Positions 1 to 9,085 of a stretch of DNA of 64,000 nt are shown piece by piece; the first letter of the stretch is position 1; each line of letters opens with the position of its first letter. The stretch lies in NCBI RefSeq assembly GCF_000813005.1, contig NZ_JSYP01000019.1, forward strand, positions 124,001-188,000. The letters run 5' to 3'. The stretch is from Flavobacterium sp. KMS. Its GTDB lineage: Bacteria > Bacteroidota > Bacteroidia > Flavobacteriales > Flavobacteriaceae. The translations under genes and the position numbers were made by a program. The notes beneath the pieces are model-generated. The model saw nothing but the letters and a program-made list of their open reading frames with translations, was not told the DNA's origin and did not search any database.

Positions 1-1273
1 TAGTTGAAGGGACAGAAGTTAGAGACAAAGCTCCTGAAGATCCTGCCGAATGGTTGCCAGCAAAAATACAATTACTAATCTCTATATCAGATAAGGCAAA
101 AATAGCACCACCACTACCAGAGTTGCCTCTGTTGGAAGGAATGATACTATTGTTAATAAAATTGCATTTATCAATTTTGGTAGAGGTATCATATCCTAAA
201 CTTATGGCACCACCCATGGCGACACCGGAGCTCAGAGAATTAATTATTTGATTTGTAAAATCACACCTTACAATATTAAGGTTAGTACGTTCCGCGTGAA
301 TAGCACCTCCACGGGTTGAGATTGTAATTAGACCATTTAAAACACCGCCAGGTACACATGTATTCTTGTCGAATTTAGAATCGGTAATCCTGATTTCATT
401 TCTCAATAAAGGATCTGATGAATAAAAAAGTAATGCCCCTCCATCTGCCTTTGATTTATTATCTGTAAACGTACAGTTGCTAATAAAACCAGATACCCCG
501 TTGTTAACAATATATGCTGCAGCGCCCTGCCCTGCAAAATTTTGTAAAAAAATACAATTATCAAAGGAAACGGAAGATCCACTACTATAAATCGCTCCAG
601 CTTGGTTTACTGACTCATTACCCATAAATACATTGTTGGCAAATGTTAGATTCGAACCATACAGAATGGAGAGCCCTCCAGTACTGCTATTTGATTTGTT
701 ACCAATAAACTTATTATTGGTAATTATAATATCGGATGATAAAATCCATCCTGCTCCGCCAGTATTATGATACACGATATAACTTGCGATAGTTATGGCT
801 CCACTAGTCCTGTTGTTGTTGGCTTTAGTAACTGTAAAACCATCTAGCCTACTTGATGAAGTCAAATCTACACATAACAATAATGTATAGATATTGTCAG
901 TTTCGTCATTTTTAACACCTATATCACCACTCAAAATAGTAGTATTCGTTTCTGGATTTCTCTCGCTTAAGCTTGTCTCTGCGCCTGCAAATCCGCCATA
1001 TAATTTTATCCCTTCTTTAAGAACAAATGTTGCATCTCTAGGATTCGTTGGTATGGTACCATTTCTGTCTCGCGATGGAAAGTATGTACCACTTTTTACC
1101 CAAATTTCTTGTCCTGATTTTGCAGCATTAATTGCATTTTGTAAATTAGTGTAAGCATTAGTCCACGAACTACCATTACCTAAACCTGTAGCTGAAGCAC
1201 TTACAAAAACCTGTGACTGTGCATGATGTAAAAAGACAATGCTTAATAAAATGAATATTTTAAATATTTTCAT
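1..1273 (-). CDS. Exported beta-helix repeat protein, POMP-like (partial, 3' end outside window)
   Basis: The reading frame is open from an ATG at 1273 to the window edge, about 424 codons, so the C-terminus is missing. It starts with a signal peptide (MKIFKIFILLSIVFLHHAQS), then a segment with a YGGFAG motif. From about residue 130 come irregular repeats with GGAI/GGAL/GGVL turns and short F-x-x-N strands such as CTFTDN, SKFDKN, CNFINN and CIFAGN. This pattern is typical of chlamydial polymorphic-outer-membrane-protein repeats and right-handed parallel beta-helices. Inference: an exported surface protein, probably a T9SS cargo whose sorting domain lies beyond the edge. Ligand or enzymatic role is unknown. 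It was found by translating the minus strand, because the gene has no stop in the window. Confidence 0.8.
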   Translation of the reverse strand, partial: MKIFKIFILLSIVFLHHAQSQVFVSASATGLGNGSSWTNAYTNLQNAINAAKSGQEIWVKSGTYFPSRDRNGTIPTNPRDATFVLKEGIKLYGGFAGAETSLSERNPETNTTILSGDIGVKNDETDNIYTLLLCVDLTSSSRLDGFTVTKANNNRTSGAITIASYIVYHNTGGAGWILSSDIIITNNKFIGNKSNSSTGGLSILYGSNLTFANNVFMGNESVNQAGAIYSSGSSVSFDNCIFLQNFAGQGAAAYIVNNGVSGFISNCTFTDNKSKADGGALLFYSSDPLLRNEIRITDSKFDKNTCVPGGVLNGLITISTRGGAIHAERTNLNIVRCDFTNQIINSLSSGVAMGGAISLGYDTSTKIDKCNFINNSIIPSNRGNSGSGGAIFALSDIEISNCIFAGNHSAGSSGALSLTSVPST

Positions 1274-1321
1274 AAAAGAAAAAGAGAATTTTGTTAATAG
1301 GAATGAATCGTAAATATATCA

Positions 1322-2020
1322 TTATTCTGACAAGAAAGCATCTTTATTTTTTAAAAGAAAATTAACTAAATAATCTGCTTGTCGTGTGGTTTCAGGAAGT
1401 CTATAATGTGGAGTAAGTTTTAATACCCAAGCAATAGCAGTTTCAAGAGAAATTTTATGCCCTATTGAGACAAACATAGGATTGGTATTATTCTGTGTTC
1501 GTAATGCTTTACCAACCAAAATATTGTTGTAAATCAAATCTTGTGTACTTTTTCTTTCATGTCCCAGTAAATTTTTATCGTAGCTACCTATTAATCTTTT
1601 TTTAGCACAGCCAATTGTTGGAATGTTTAATTCTATTCCAAGATGAGTTGCCATTCCAATTCCTTTTGGATGAGCTATTCCTTGAGCATCACATACAATT
1701 AAATCAGGTTTTATAGTAAGTTTTTTAAAAGCTTCAATTAAAGAAGGGATCTCTCTAAAAGAAAACAAACCTGGAACATATGGAAATGCTATTTCCATTT
1801 CATGAAAGGCTTTTTCAACAACTTCATGAGTTTCTGCATTTAAAACTACAATAGCACCTATCATATTGTCATTAATGTCATTATATGCCACATCAACTCC
1901 GGCAATATATTGAATTACCTCTGGTAGTTGATCATATATAATTACTTTCTCACGCAAACTATTTTGAAGATCGTAATAAATTTCAAATTCTGGTTTTTTG
2001 TCAAATATGTCGTTACTCAT
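1322..2020 (-). CDS. nfi: Endonuclease V
   Basis: 232-residue endonuclease V, the repair enzyme that nicks nucleic acid next to deaminated bases, chiefly hypoxanthine (inosine). Family landmarks are all present: GVDVAY with the metal-binding Asp43, the PYVP wedge followed by SFRE (catalytic Glu), CDAQGIAHP (metal Asp), CAKKRL (Lys) and SIGHKISLE (His). Length matches the family. The upstream gene, a degenerate EndoV-domain protein, ends 2 nt before this start, so the two form one transcript. It is very similar over its whole length to the enzyme at 27331-28011, so the two are recent paralogs. It sits in an accessory toxin region, which suggests a role in coping with deaminase toxins (inference). 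Confidence 0.93.
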   Translation of the reverse strand: MSNDIFDKKPEFEIYYDLQNSLREKVIIYDQLPEVIQYIAGVDVAYNDINDNMIGAIVVLNAETHEVVEKAFHEMEIAFPYVPGLFSFREIPSLIEAFKKLTIKPDLIVCDAQGIAHPKGIGMATHLGIELNIPTIGCAKKRLIGSYDKNLLGHERKSTQDLIYNNILVGKALRTQNNTNPMFVSIGHKISLETAIAWVLKLTPHYRLPETTRQADYLVNFLLKNKDAFLSE

Positions 2021-2022
2021 TT

Positions 2023-3336
2023 TTATATTATTATAGCATATTTATTTTCTTCATCATCAAGGAAATCATATCTAATTCTTTTTGGCATAAGTTGCTCAGT
2101 TAGCGCAATAGCTTCCTGTACAACAACAGGAATGCGAGTATTGGTCGTTGTTTTTAAAACCCAATCAATTGCTGTTTCCAAACTTATTTTATGTCCAATA
2201 GATATATAAAGCGGATTGATTCTTTCTTGAGTCCGTAATGCTTTACCCACAATTTTATCATCAAACCATAGTTCTTGCCTATCCCCTCTTAAATGCCCTA
2301 AACTCGTTTTTTCATAATATCCAACAAGTCTTTTCTTTGGACATCCAATTGTTGGAATATCTAATTCAATTCCCAGATGAGTAGCTAATCCAACATTTTT
2401 TGGATGTTCAATACCATGTCCGTCACAAAAAATTAATTGAGGTTTTATACTTAGTTTTTCAAACGCTTTTAAAACTGAAGGAACTTCATTATAGGCAAAT
2501 AAATCAGGAACATGCAATGTAACATCCTCTAACTCAAAAAATACCTGATCAACAATTTCTTGTGTTTCAATATCCATTACAGCAATGGCTGAAATCATTT
2601 TTAGATCTATATCATTGTATGCCACACTAACACCTGCAATGTATTTTATCGGATGTTGAATCTGGTCTTCACTAATAATCTTCTGCGCAAGTTCATTTTG
2701 AAGAATATACTTTTCCATAAAAACATCTTCAACCGTATATCCTAGTGTTTCTTTCATGCTTTCCTGAACTAAATAGCCATAAAGTGTCTTTCCAGCTCTA
2801 TCTTGGTTTAATTCACGTGTGAGATTAAAGGGATTGTCTGTATTATAGGTGCAAACAAATAAATCTAAACGAGTAAAAATCTCTTTAGTGTCTTCGTAGT
2901 TTTTTATTACATCAAAATTGTCCTTTATCTTCTTATTATAATCTAAATCTTCACGGGTAAAATTATAACCTTGCTGATGCTCTTTTTTTCCTATATTATT
3001 TACTTTGTAGTCTACAATTGAATCAAATGTTTGTAAATCATAAATAGTGTAGATTCTATTCATAAAATTTTGATCACGATCTTTACCAATATCAAAATTA
3101 TATCTGCTTTCATCAAAAATGTAAACAAAAATTGAAAAAGAATTTTCACTTGCCCAAAATTTTATTCCGTGTAGTCTGCGATTTACAAAAGTTTCTCTGA
3201 TATATTCTTTATCAGAAATGGTTTCTTTAATTCCTGTAAAAGGTTTCCCATTGTACATACCATAATTGGAAGTAGATAAGCTGTCAATAAAAAATAGTTT
3301 GCTTTTACTTGGATAATAATTTATTGTGTGATTCAT
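2023..3336 (-). CDS. Large protein with N-terminal domain of unknown function and degenerate endonuclease V domain
   Basis: 437 residues. Residues about 205-415 are clearly homologous to the adjacent EndoV, but the first metal ligand is replaced: GVSVAY has Ser237 where active enzymes have Asp. The PYVP wedge reads LHVP, so its Tyr is also gone. The later Glu, CDGHG Asp, Lys and GHKIS His remain. This suggests a catalytically impaired or purely nucleic-acid-binding domain. Residues 1-200 are not recognised with confidence. Residues 27-62 (YNGKPFTGI ... RRLHGIKFW) resemble one MORN-like unit as seen in YwqK-family antitoxins. Co-transcribed with the intact nfi downstream. Possible role: immunity protein or regulator of EndoV (inference). 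Confidence 0.75.
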   Translation of the reverse strand: MNHTINYYPSKSKLFFIDSLSTSNYGMYNGKPFTGIKETISDKEYIRETFVNRRLHGIKFWASENSFSIFVYIFDESRYNFDIGKDRDQNFMNRIYTIYDLQTFDSIVDYKVNNIGKKEHQQGYNFTREDLDYNKKIKDNFDVIKNYEDTKEIFTRLDLFVCTYNTDNPFNLTRELNQDRAGKTLYGYLVQESMKETLGYTVEDVFMEKYILQNELAQKIISEDQIQHPIKYIAGVSVAYNDIDLKMISAIAVMDIETQEIVDQVFFELEDVTLHVPDLFAYNEVPSVLKAFEKLSIKPQLIFCDGHGIEHPKNVGLATHLGIELDIPTIGCPKKRLVGYYEKTSLGHLRGDRQELWFDDKIVGKALRTQERINPLYISIGHKISLETAIDWVLKTTTNTRIPVVVQEAIALTEQLMPKRIRYDFLDDEENKYAIII

Positions 3337-3669
3337 TAATGAATTTAATTTCTCTAGGTAATAATCTATTTTGAAGATATAAACCTAGTGATTATAATTT
3401 GAATTATTCTTTTTAATTCTAACAAAGTCAGTGTTTACAGAACTTCTGTACTAACCCCGTCAAGCACCTTTAATTTCAAGACCTTTTTTTTTTATTTTAA
3501 AGAACTGGTAGCGTTCTTCTTAGCTTTGCTAACTCTTTTTTTTTTACATAGTAAATTTTAAGCTATAAAGAACTTCCTATTTAAAAAACATAATCTTTGT
3601 TATATTTGTTTTATACAACCAGATTTTTTTCACACTGGTACTCACAGAAATAGTTAAATACAACAACAA
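3337..3669. other. Intergenic region with a candidate -7 box
   Basis: Divergent intergenic stretch between the EndoV pair (minus) and the WG-repeat gene (plus). TATATTTG at 3601-3608 matches the Bacteroidota -7 consensus TAnnTTTG, about 60 nt upstream of the WG-repeat start. No clear -33 TTG lies at the usual distance. Apart from long T tracts near 3486 and 3537 nothing else is seen. Confidence 0.35.
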
Positions 3670-4930
3670 ATGAAAAAGGGACTTTACATTATTAAACTAA
3701 TAGCAATCATAGTTTTTACTAATTCTACCTTTGCCCAGAAAAAAGAATTTGGGTATTACATATCAGGACAATACGAAAAACTAATCCTTTTAGATGAGGT
3801 AGGTAAACCAATCACAAATGAAACCTTTCAATATATCGGAGATTTTTCTGAGAATGTATTCCCTGTTCAAAAAAATGACTATTACGGATTTGTTGATATC
3901 AAGGGCAATGTTATTGTCCCTTTTCGATACAACTCGGTTTCACAAATGAAAAATGGAGTAGCCATCGTTCAGCTTGGTGAAAAATTCGGCCTTATTGACA
4001 ACAAAGGAGAATATAAGATCATACCAAAATATGAAAATTTGCAATATGAAAACTTTAATAATGGTCTGGCTACTTTTAAAAAAGATGGTTTGGAAGGAAC
4101 TGTTAATAAAAACGGGAAAGAGATAATCCCTAATAAATTTGAGTTCATTGCGGAATTCTACAAAGGATATGCTAGAGCAAAAAAAAATGGAAAAATTGGG
4201 ATTATTGACACTAAAGGAAAAACAATAATTCCTTTTCAATATGATCATGTTAGTGAGTTATTTAACGGTTGTTCTTTTGCATTTAGAGAAAGTGATAAAT
4301 CAAAGGAAGGACTCATGGATTTAAAAGGTAATGTGCTTTTAAATCCGGAATATGATTTTGTTTTTCCATGGGAAGATGAAATGGTTTATCTTACAAAGGA
4401 TAATGCAAAAGGTGTTGCTGATAAATATGGAAATATTTTAATAGCTCCCCAATATAAAGACATTAAGAAATTAAGCGATGAATTAATGCTATTGGAAAAT
4501 ATGGGAAAATTTGGTTTTGCTAATAATAAAGGAGAAATAACTATTCCTTTGATTTATGACGAGGCCAGAGACTTTTCAGAAGGCTTAGCACCTGTCTTGA
4601 AGGATGGAAAATGGGGCTTTATCAATAAAGAAGGTCAGACCACTATTGATTTTAAATTCATTGGAGTGATGATGCCATTTAATAAAGGTTTTGCCGCTTA
4701 CGGAAAAAGATCCTTTTCTTCTGGCGCACATTATACGTCTGATTTATGGGGGGTTAATAGATAAAAAAGGAAACATTGTGATTGAAAACAAATATGAAAG
4801 TATTGTTCCTGGTTATAACGGAAATTTTGTAGTCGAAATAAATGACAAAAAATTATTAATTAACAGTATTGGTGAAATATTAGCTGAATTAAAATATGAC
4901 GGACGTGCTATCGCTATCGAGGAAAAATAA
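3670..4930 (+). pseudogene. WG-repeat protein, frameshifted in a G6 tract
   Basis: Exported protein made of WG repeats, with the pattern G-x-WGFINKxG-x-x-x-I-P-x-x-YD repeated about every 45-50 residues after a signal peptide ending TFAQ. The first frame runs from 3670 to a stop at 4762-4764, giving 364 residues ending DLWGVNR. The next repeat continues in another frame (LIDKKGNIVIENKYESI) to 4930. Removing one G from the six-G run at 4748-4753 restores a perfect repeat, DLWGLIDKKGN, and a protein of about 419 residues. The gene is therefore broken by one base, phase-variable through the G tract, or affected by a sequencing error. WG-repeat proteins have no defined biochemical function. Confidence 0.8.
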
Positions 4931-5813
4931 AGAAATTAAGAACTCTTTTCATCATTTTATTTGTATCAGTTAAAATACATATTGTTTTTGGCTTTTTCTG
5001 GAGACTAGTAATTACAACTTAAAATTAATACAAAGTAATTTCGTCGAAATTTACAATAAATAAGAACATTGTAAGTCGAAAAAATTCAAGATGATTTACG
5101 ACTGATTGGAATAAAGTTGGAAAAGACCATACTTGCAAATTCCGGTGATATTAATCAATAAATAGCGCCAAAAAATAGTGTTCCTGATTTTGAGTTCCTA
5201 TTGTACCTAAGATTCTTTAGTCCCACAAAAGACAGGCTTACTAATAACTGGCTCCGGCAAATAAAATAAAAAAAATATAAACTCTATTTTAATTTGTCAT
5301 TTCACCGTCAGGACAATCTACTCATACGAGGCGTACTAATCGAATGCGCCTGCTTGCATGAACTGCCGATAAAGGCATCTTCTTTACAAACGGGCGCAGC
5401 ATTTTTACTACTATTCAATTATTTTTAAAGTGTACTATTGAATAATCAACAGCAATTTTCGTTAAATAAATATTAACTCTAAGCTTACTCTACAGTATTT
5501 AAAACATCATAAATAAGATTAGTTTTTAACTAGAAAATTAAAATGTATTGACAGATATATATTCTCTATAGAGTTTTTCCAATTCTTCCGCTTTTAACTT
5601 GTCTTTAGGAATTAGTATATTTTTTTTAAAATCACTTTGTTTTTTTTATGCAAAAATTGTTTTAAATTTTCATATCTATATAAAATAGTACTTTTCATGT
5701 ATCTTATTTTAAATTTACACCTACACTCTCGTGATAAAATAATCTCAAAAGTGACCTCAAATTTAAAAGCTGGGTCATATTATTATTTCCCAGCCTTAAT
5801 AATAAACATTATC
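4931..5813. other. Intergenic region without recognisable gene
   Basis: About 880 nt of AT-rich DNA with no convincing coding frame. A patch at roughly 5305-5400 is noticeably richer in G+C than its surroundings and has a different composition. It could be a remnant of a lost gene or mobile element, but no homology was recognised. Short frames inside it do not look like genes. Confidence 0.4.
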
Positions 5814-6431
5814 CTAGATTCCTCCCATAAATTCAAATATATAAGATACCGTTGGACTCTCCGTCCCTACTCCAAAACGACCATCACTTCTCAGTATTAT
5901 ATCAAAATAATTCTGAGTATACAAAGAGAAACTCTTTCTGATAATAATATCACCTGAGACCACATTTTCTATATGATCTTTAATATTTCCAGCGTAATCA
6001 TAAACCATTAAATTATTTATAGTACCTACACCATTGATAAAAACAATAGTAAAATCACCATAAATATAAGCAGCCGTATCTCCATTGTTTGTTACATTAC
6101 TTTGATCAACGTGTGCTATAAATCGAACACGTGTTATAGAGCTATTGGTTTCCGCAGTAAACAAAGCAGATTGACTTCCTGGTCTGAACCCTCCAACTAC
6201 TACGGGTGTACCTTTAAAATCTACCAATGCTAAACCTTTAGAATCTACAGACAATTTCCTCATCTGTGTAACATTTGTAGTATTACTGGACCCTGTTGTA
6301 GTAGTCTTTAAAGTGACCAATCCCCCTATAGAAGCCTTTCCTTCGATATCTAAACCATCCGTTTGAGCACTAATTGTACTTGCATTCACAAAAAAAAAGA
6401 AAGCTATTATAATTTTATAATTAATATTCAT
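5814..6431 (-). CDS. Exported protein of unknown function
   Basis: 205 residues with a clear signal peptide (MNINYKIIIAFFFFVNASTISAQ). Near the C-terminus it has SDGRFGVGTESPT, the GIGT-x-x-P type motif common in Bacteroidota exported tail-fibre-like proteins. The middle (residues 80-190) looks beta-rich. It ends abruptly in FMGGI, without a sorting domain. Its start lies 20 nt after the stop of the collagen-like/S74 gene, so they are probably one operon with related surface roles (inference). Not a recognised family. Confidence 0.6.
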   Translation of the reverse strand: MNINYKIIIAFFFFVNASTISAQTDGLDIEGKASIGGLVTLKTTTTGSSNTTNVTQMRKLSVDSKGLALVDFKGTPVVVGGFRPGSQSALFTAETNSSITRVRFIAHVDQSNVTNNGDTAAYIYGDFTIVFINGVGTINNLMVYDYAGNIKDHIENVVSGDIIIRKSFSLYTQNYFDIILRSDGRFGVGTESPTVSYIFEFMGGI

Positions 6432-6451
6432 AATATATCTTATTTAAAAAT

Positions 6452-7804
6452 TTATTTTTCAGTTTTAATACTATTTATTAGGGTTCTTAATTCATTAATT
6501 TGGGTTTGTTGTGTATTAAATTTCTGTTCTTGCACTTCAATAATCATTTGTTGCTCTTTTATAGCTTCGATTAAAACAGGTACTAAAGCAACATAGTTTA
6601 CAGTATAATACCCTTTCTCATCTTTACTAACAGCATCGGGAACAATTTTTAAGATATCTTGTGCAATCACACCTAATTGATGTTTCTCATCAAATTTTTT
6701 ATCTTTAAATTCATCACTTCTCCAGTTATATCCAACTCCCTCCATTTGCTTAACCATTTTTAACGCCCCTTTTATTGGTTCAATATCTTTTTTATATCTC
6801 TGATCTGATGTCTGAGTAAAGTTAGTTGCTGTTATAGCTCCATAAACTTTAAGTTTAAACGTTGCATCAGATACTCCTCCTATACCAACATTACCAGTTT
6901 GGTATATATTTTGCGTATTACTTGTTGCTTCGTTTCCTGAAGTCGTTTCTTTCCATGGTTCTGTAACTAATTTTGGCACCCAACTTGTCCCATTATACGC
7001 CAATACCTGACCTACAATCGTTGGCTGAGTTACACTAACAGCTTTCCCCTGCAATTGGTTTGCATTCCATAATGCAGCTGCATTTTTAGCAGCAAATACA
7101 GTAGAAGCAAGTGTCATTGTCGTTGGATCTGCTGTATACTTTGTATCCGTATATTCTGAATTAATTACATAAGGACTTGCTATGGTGCCTAATCCTGCAA
7201 TAGTAACATTAGCTCCCGCTTTTGCCACACCTCCTACTCCAGCAACTCCCTGAGGACCTGTATCTCCCTTAGCTCCTTGTGCGCCAGTAGCTCCAGTTAA
7301 ACCTATATCTCCCTTAACTCCTTGCGGACCTGCTGGTCCTGTTAAGCCTCTATCTCCCTTAGCTCCTTGCGGGCCAGTAGCTCCATCTTTTCCATCTTTT
7401 CCATCTGATCCGTTAATTCCACCTCTTAATCCACCGGCTGCAAAAAATAAATCTTCGTAACCTATAATTGTAGAAAAGTTTCCGTCTTTACTACTAATTC
7501 CTCCAAAGACTCCTCCTAGTGCTAACTTAGCAACAACCACATTTAAAGTTGATGACGGAACAGTAGTGAGTAGACTATTTACATAAGCGCCGCCCCCGCA
7601 CCTCTTCCAGAGCCTAAGACGGAACCTGTAGCAAATCCACCAGTTGCACCTCCGCCCCAAGCCTGGGCACTAATGCTGGTTACTCCCGCAGGGACAATAA
7701 ATATACTATCTTTAGTAATTAAGTGCGATTTGTTGGCCTGAGACCATGAATAAAAACTAATAAAAACTAATAAAAACGAGTAACAAGGATAATTTTGATT
7801 TCAT
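6452..7804 (-). pseudogene. Collagen-like repeat protein with C-terminal S74 chaperone domain, two frameshifts
   Basis: From 7660 the open frame contains Gly-x-x collagen-like repeats (GPQGAKGDRGLTGPAGPQG and similar) and a C-terminal peptidase S74 intramolecular chaperone domain (SDQRYKKDIEPI ... LGVIAQDI) with a coiled-coil end. The natural start is ATG 7804-7802, giving MKSKLSLLLVFISFY and then an in-frame TAG at codon 16. Deleting one of three 10-bp repeat units (7749-7778) restores a signal peptide ending YSWSQA. A second break lies at the C5 run 7593-7597 (G5 on the coding strand). Adding one G gives GRGAGGGAYVNSL. The first about 21 residues of the frame starting at 7660 are therefore artefactual. 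Broken gene, phase-variable gene, or sequence error. Confidence 0.8.
7749..7778. repeat. Three tandem 10-bp units inside a signal-peptide coding region
   Basis: AATAAAAACT occurs twice and is followed by AATAAAAACG, directly in tandem. On the coding (minus) strand these are codons 10-19 of the collagen-like/S74 gene. With three units the frame ends in TAG; with two units it reads through into a proper signal-peptide cleavage region. This is the structure expected of a slipped-strand switch. Confidence 0.75.
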
Positions 7805-9085
7805 AATAGTAGGATTAATGATTAAAAAATAAATTAACTAGTTAAAAATAGACTAATGCGTGGTATTTAAAAATCAGTCTATTCAAATTGGGACTTATCT
7901 AATTTTTCATACTTTTCAAAGAAAAGAAAATATATAAAATTGAATGTTTGTGGAAAACAAGAATAAAGTTATTAATTATTTTTTATAAGATAAAAATATT
8001 ATTTCATATTATATTATGTAGTTCAACAGATAAGTTTGTAGTATTATTTGTTTTTTTTACTTGCCTGATTGTTAGTATGTTAATTTTCACTCTACTAATT
8101 TACTTTATTGTAACAGCTTTAGTGATTAATTCAGCTTTTTTTATGTATAAGGTATTTATGAAGGATAAGTTGGAGTTCAGTTTGATTATTAATTTAGTTG
8201 ATAGTATTAGATCAATCTATTGTATATAATTTTGTATCTCCAATAAAGAATGTACAATCTTAAGCTAAAAGCGGCCTGTGGTACTGATCTGTATACTCAG
8301 TGGTATTGGAGTGCATTTGGCGAAATAATCCCTAGGTCCATATATATTTGAAGTACTTTTGGCATCGATCCTTATGCTAAGCGTATCAGTCAGTTGCTAC
8401 TGTAGTAAATTACCTTAGTTTTAGACAAAATCTTCTTTTTACAGTTTTAAGAGTAAGACCATTAGCTGTTATTTTGAGAATCATTTGCGTAATTAGAGTC
8501 ATATCAAATTATTCATTTTAGTTACTCAGTTATGTCAGATGGTGACATTGAGCTCTTGTTTACAATAACTTGAAAAACTTTATTATCCAGTTTTCGTTAG
8601 TAATAGTTGATAATTTATTATGCAGTAAGTTCAAAATCATTTTAGAAAACCAAAATTATTTTTCGGGTAATTGTTTGTTTTCCATATTTACAGGATAAAT
8701 CAACTGTTAATTTTTTTTCTTTATACACATTAATTATGACCTTTTAAAAACGGGTTTTAATGAATCATCACACTTTATAGAGGTTATGCTGGTAGGCTGA
8801 TAATTTATTTAATTCTTGAGTGAAAATGAGTTTAAGGTGATTTGATTTTTTGTGATAAGTATGATTAATTCAGTAATCTAATAGATTAGAGATAGAGCCA
8901 ATCAATTCTTTCTTAATAAGTTGTTTTTAGCAAATATTTATGAGGTAAGCGATTGATTTAGTTGGTTTTGGTAAAATAGCCGAAAGAAAAAAGACTTATG
9001 TTGTTGTTTTTGCGATTTAATTGAAAAGTGTCGCGGTGGTTGCTGTTAGTAACTTTGCAGTATATTAATTAAAATACAAATTTAG
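7805..9085. other. Long intergenic region with candidate -7 box
   Basis: About 1.28 kb separating the minus-strand surface genes from the plus-strand toxin cluster. A 93-codon frame at 7948-8229 is hydrophobic but looks like AT-rich chance translation. An inverted repeat TCTAATAGATTAGA lies at 8877-8890. TAACTTTG at 9050-9057, 28 nt before the FN3 gene, matches the TAnnTTTG -7 consensus and may be the promoter of the whole cluster, although no TTG lies at the expected -33 spacing. Confidence 0.4.

Noticed and set aside
5637..5957. Plus-strand frame of 106 codons
   Set aside because: Overlaps the 3' end of the signal-peptide-bearing minus-strand gene at 5814-6431 and has no domain or signal features.
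7236..7410. GC-rich short repeats as a CRISPR array
   Set aside because: They encode Gly-x-x collagen-like repeats in frame. No repeat-spacer architecture and no cas genes nearby.
6452..7660. Collagen-like/S74 gene starting at 7660 as a normal complete gene
   Set aside because: The first residues (MGRRCNWWICYRFRLRLWKR) are out-of-frame reading of a Gly-rich coding region. The natural start is at 7804 with frameshifts between.
7948..8229. 93-codon hydrophobic frame in the gap before the toxin cluster
   Set aside because: Very AT-rich, Ile/Phe/Leu-biased composition expected from chance translation. No promoter or family resemblance. Not called as a gene.
8877..8890. Inverted repeat TCTAATAGATTAGA upstream of the toxin cluster as an operator
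   Set aside because: Single occurrence, far from a convincing promoter, and short inverted repeats are common in AT-rich DNA.
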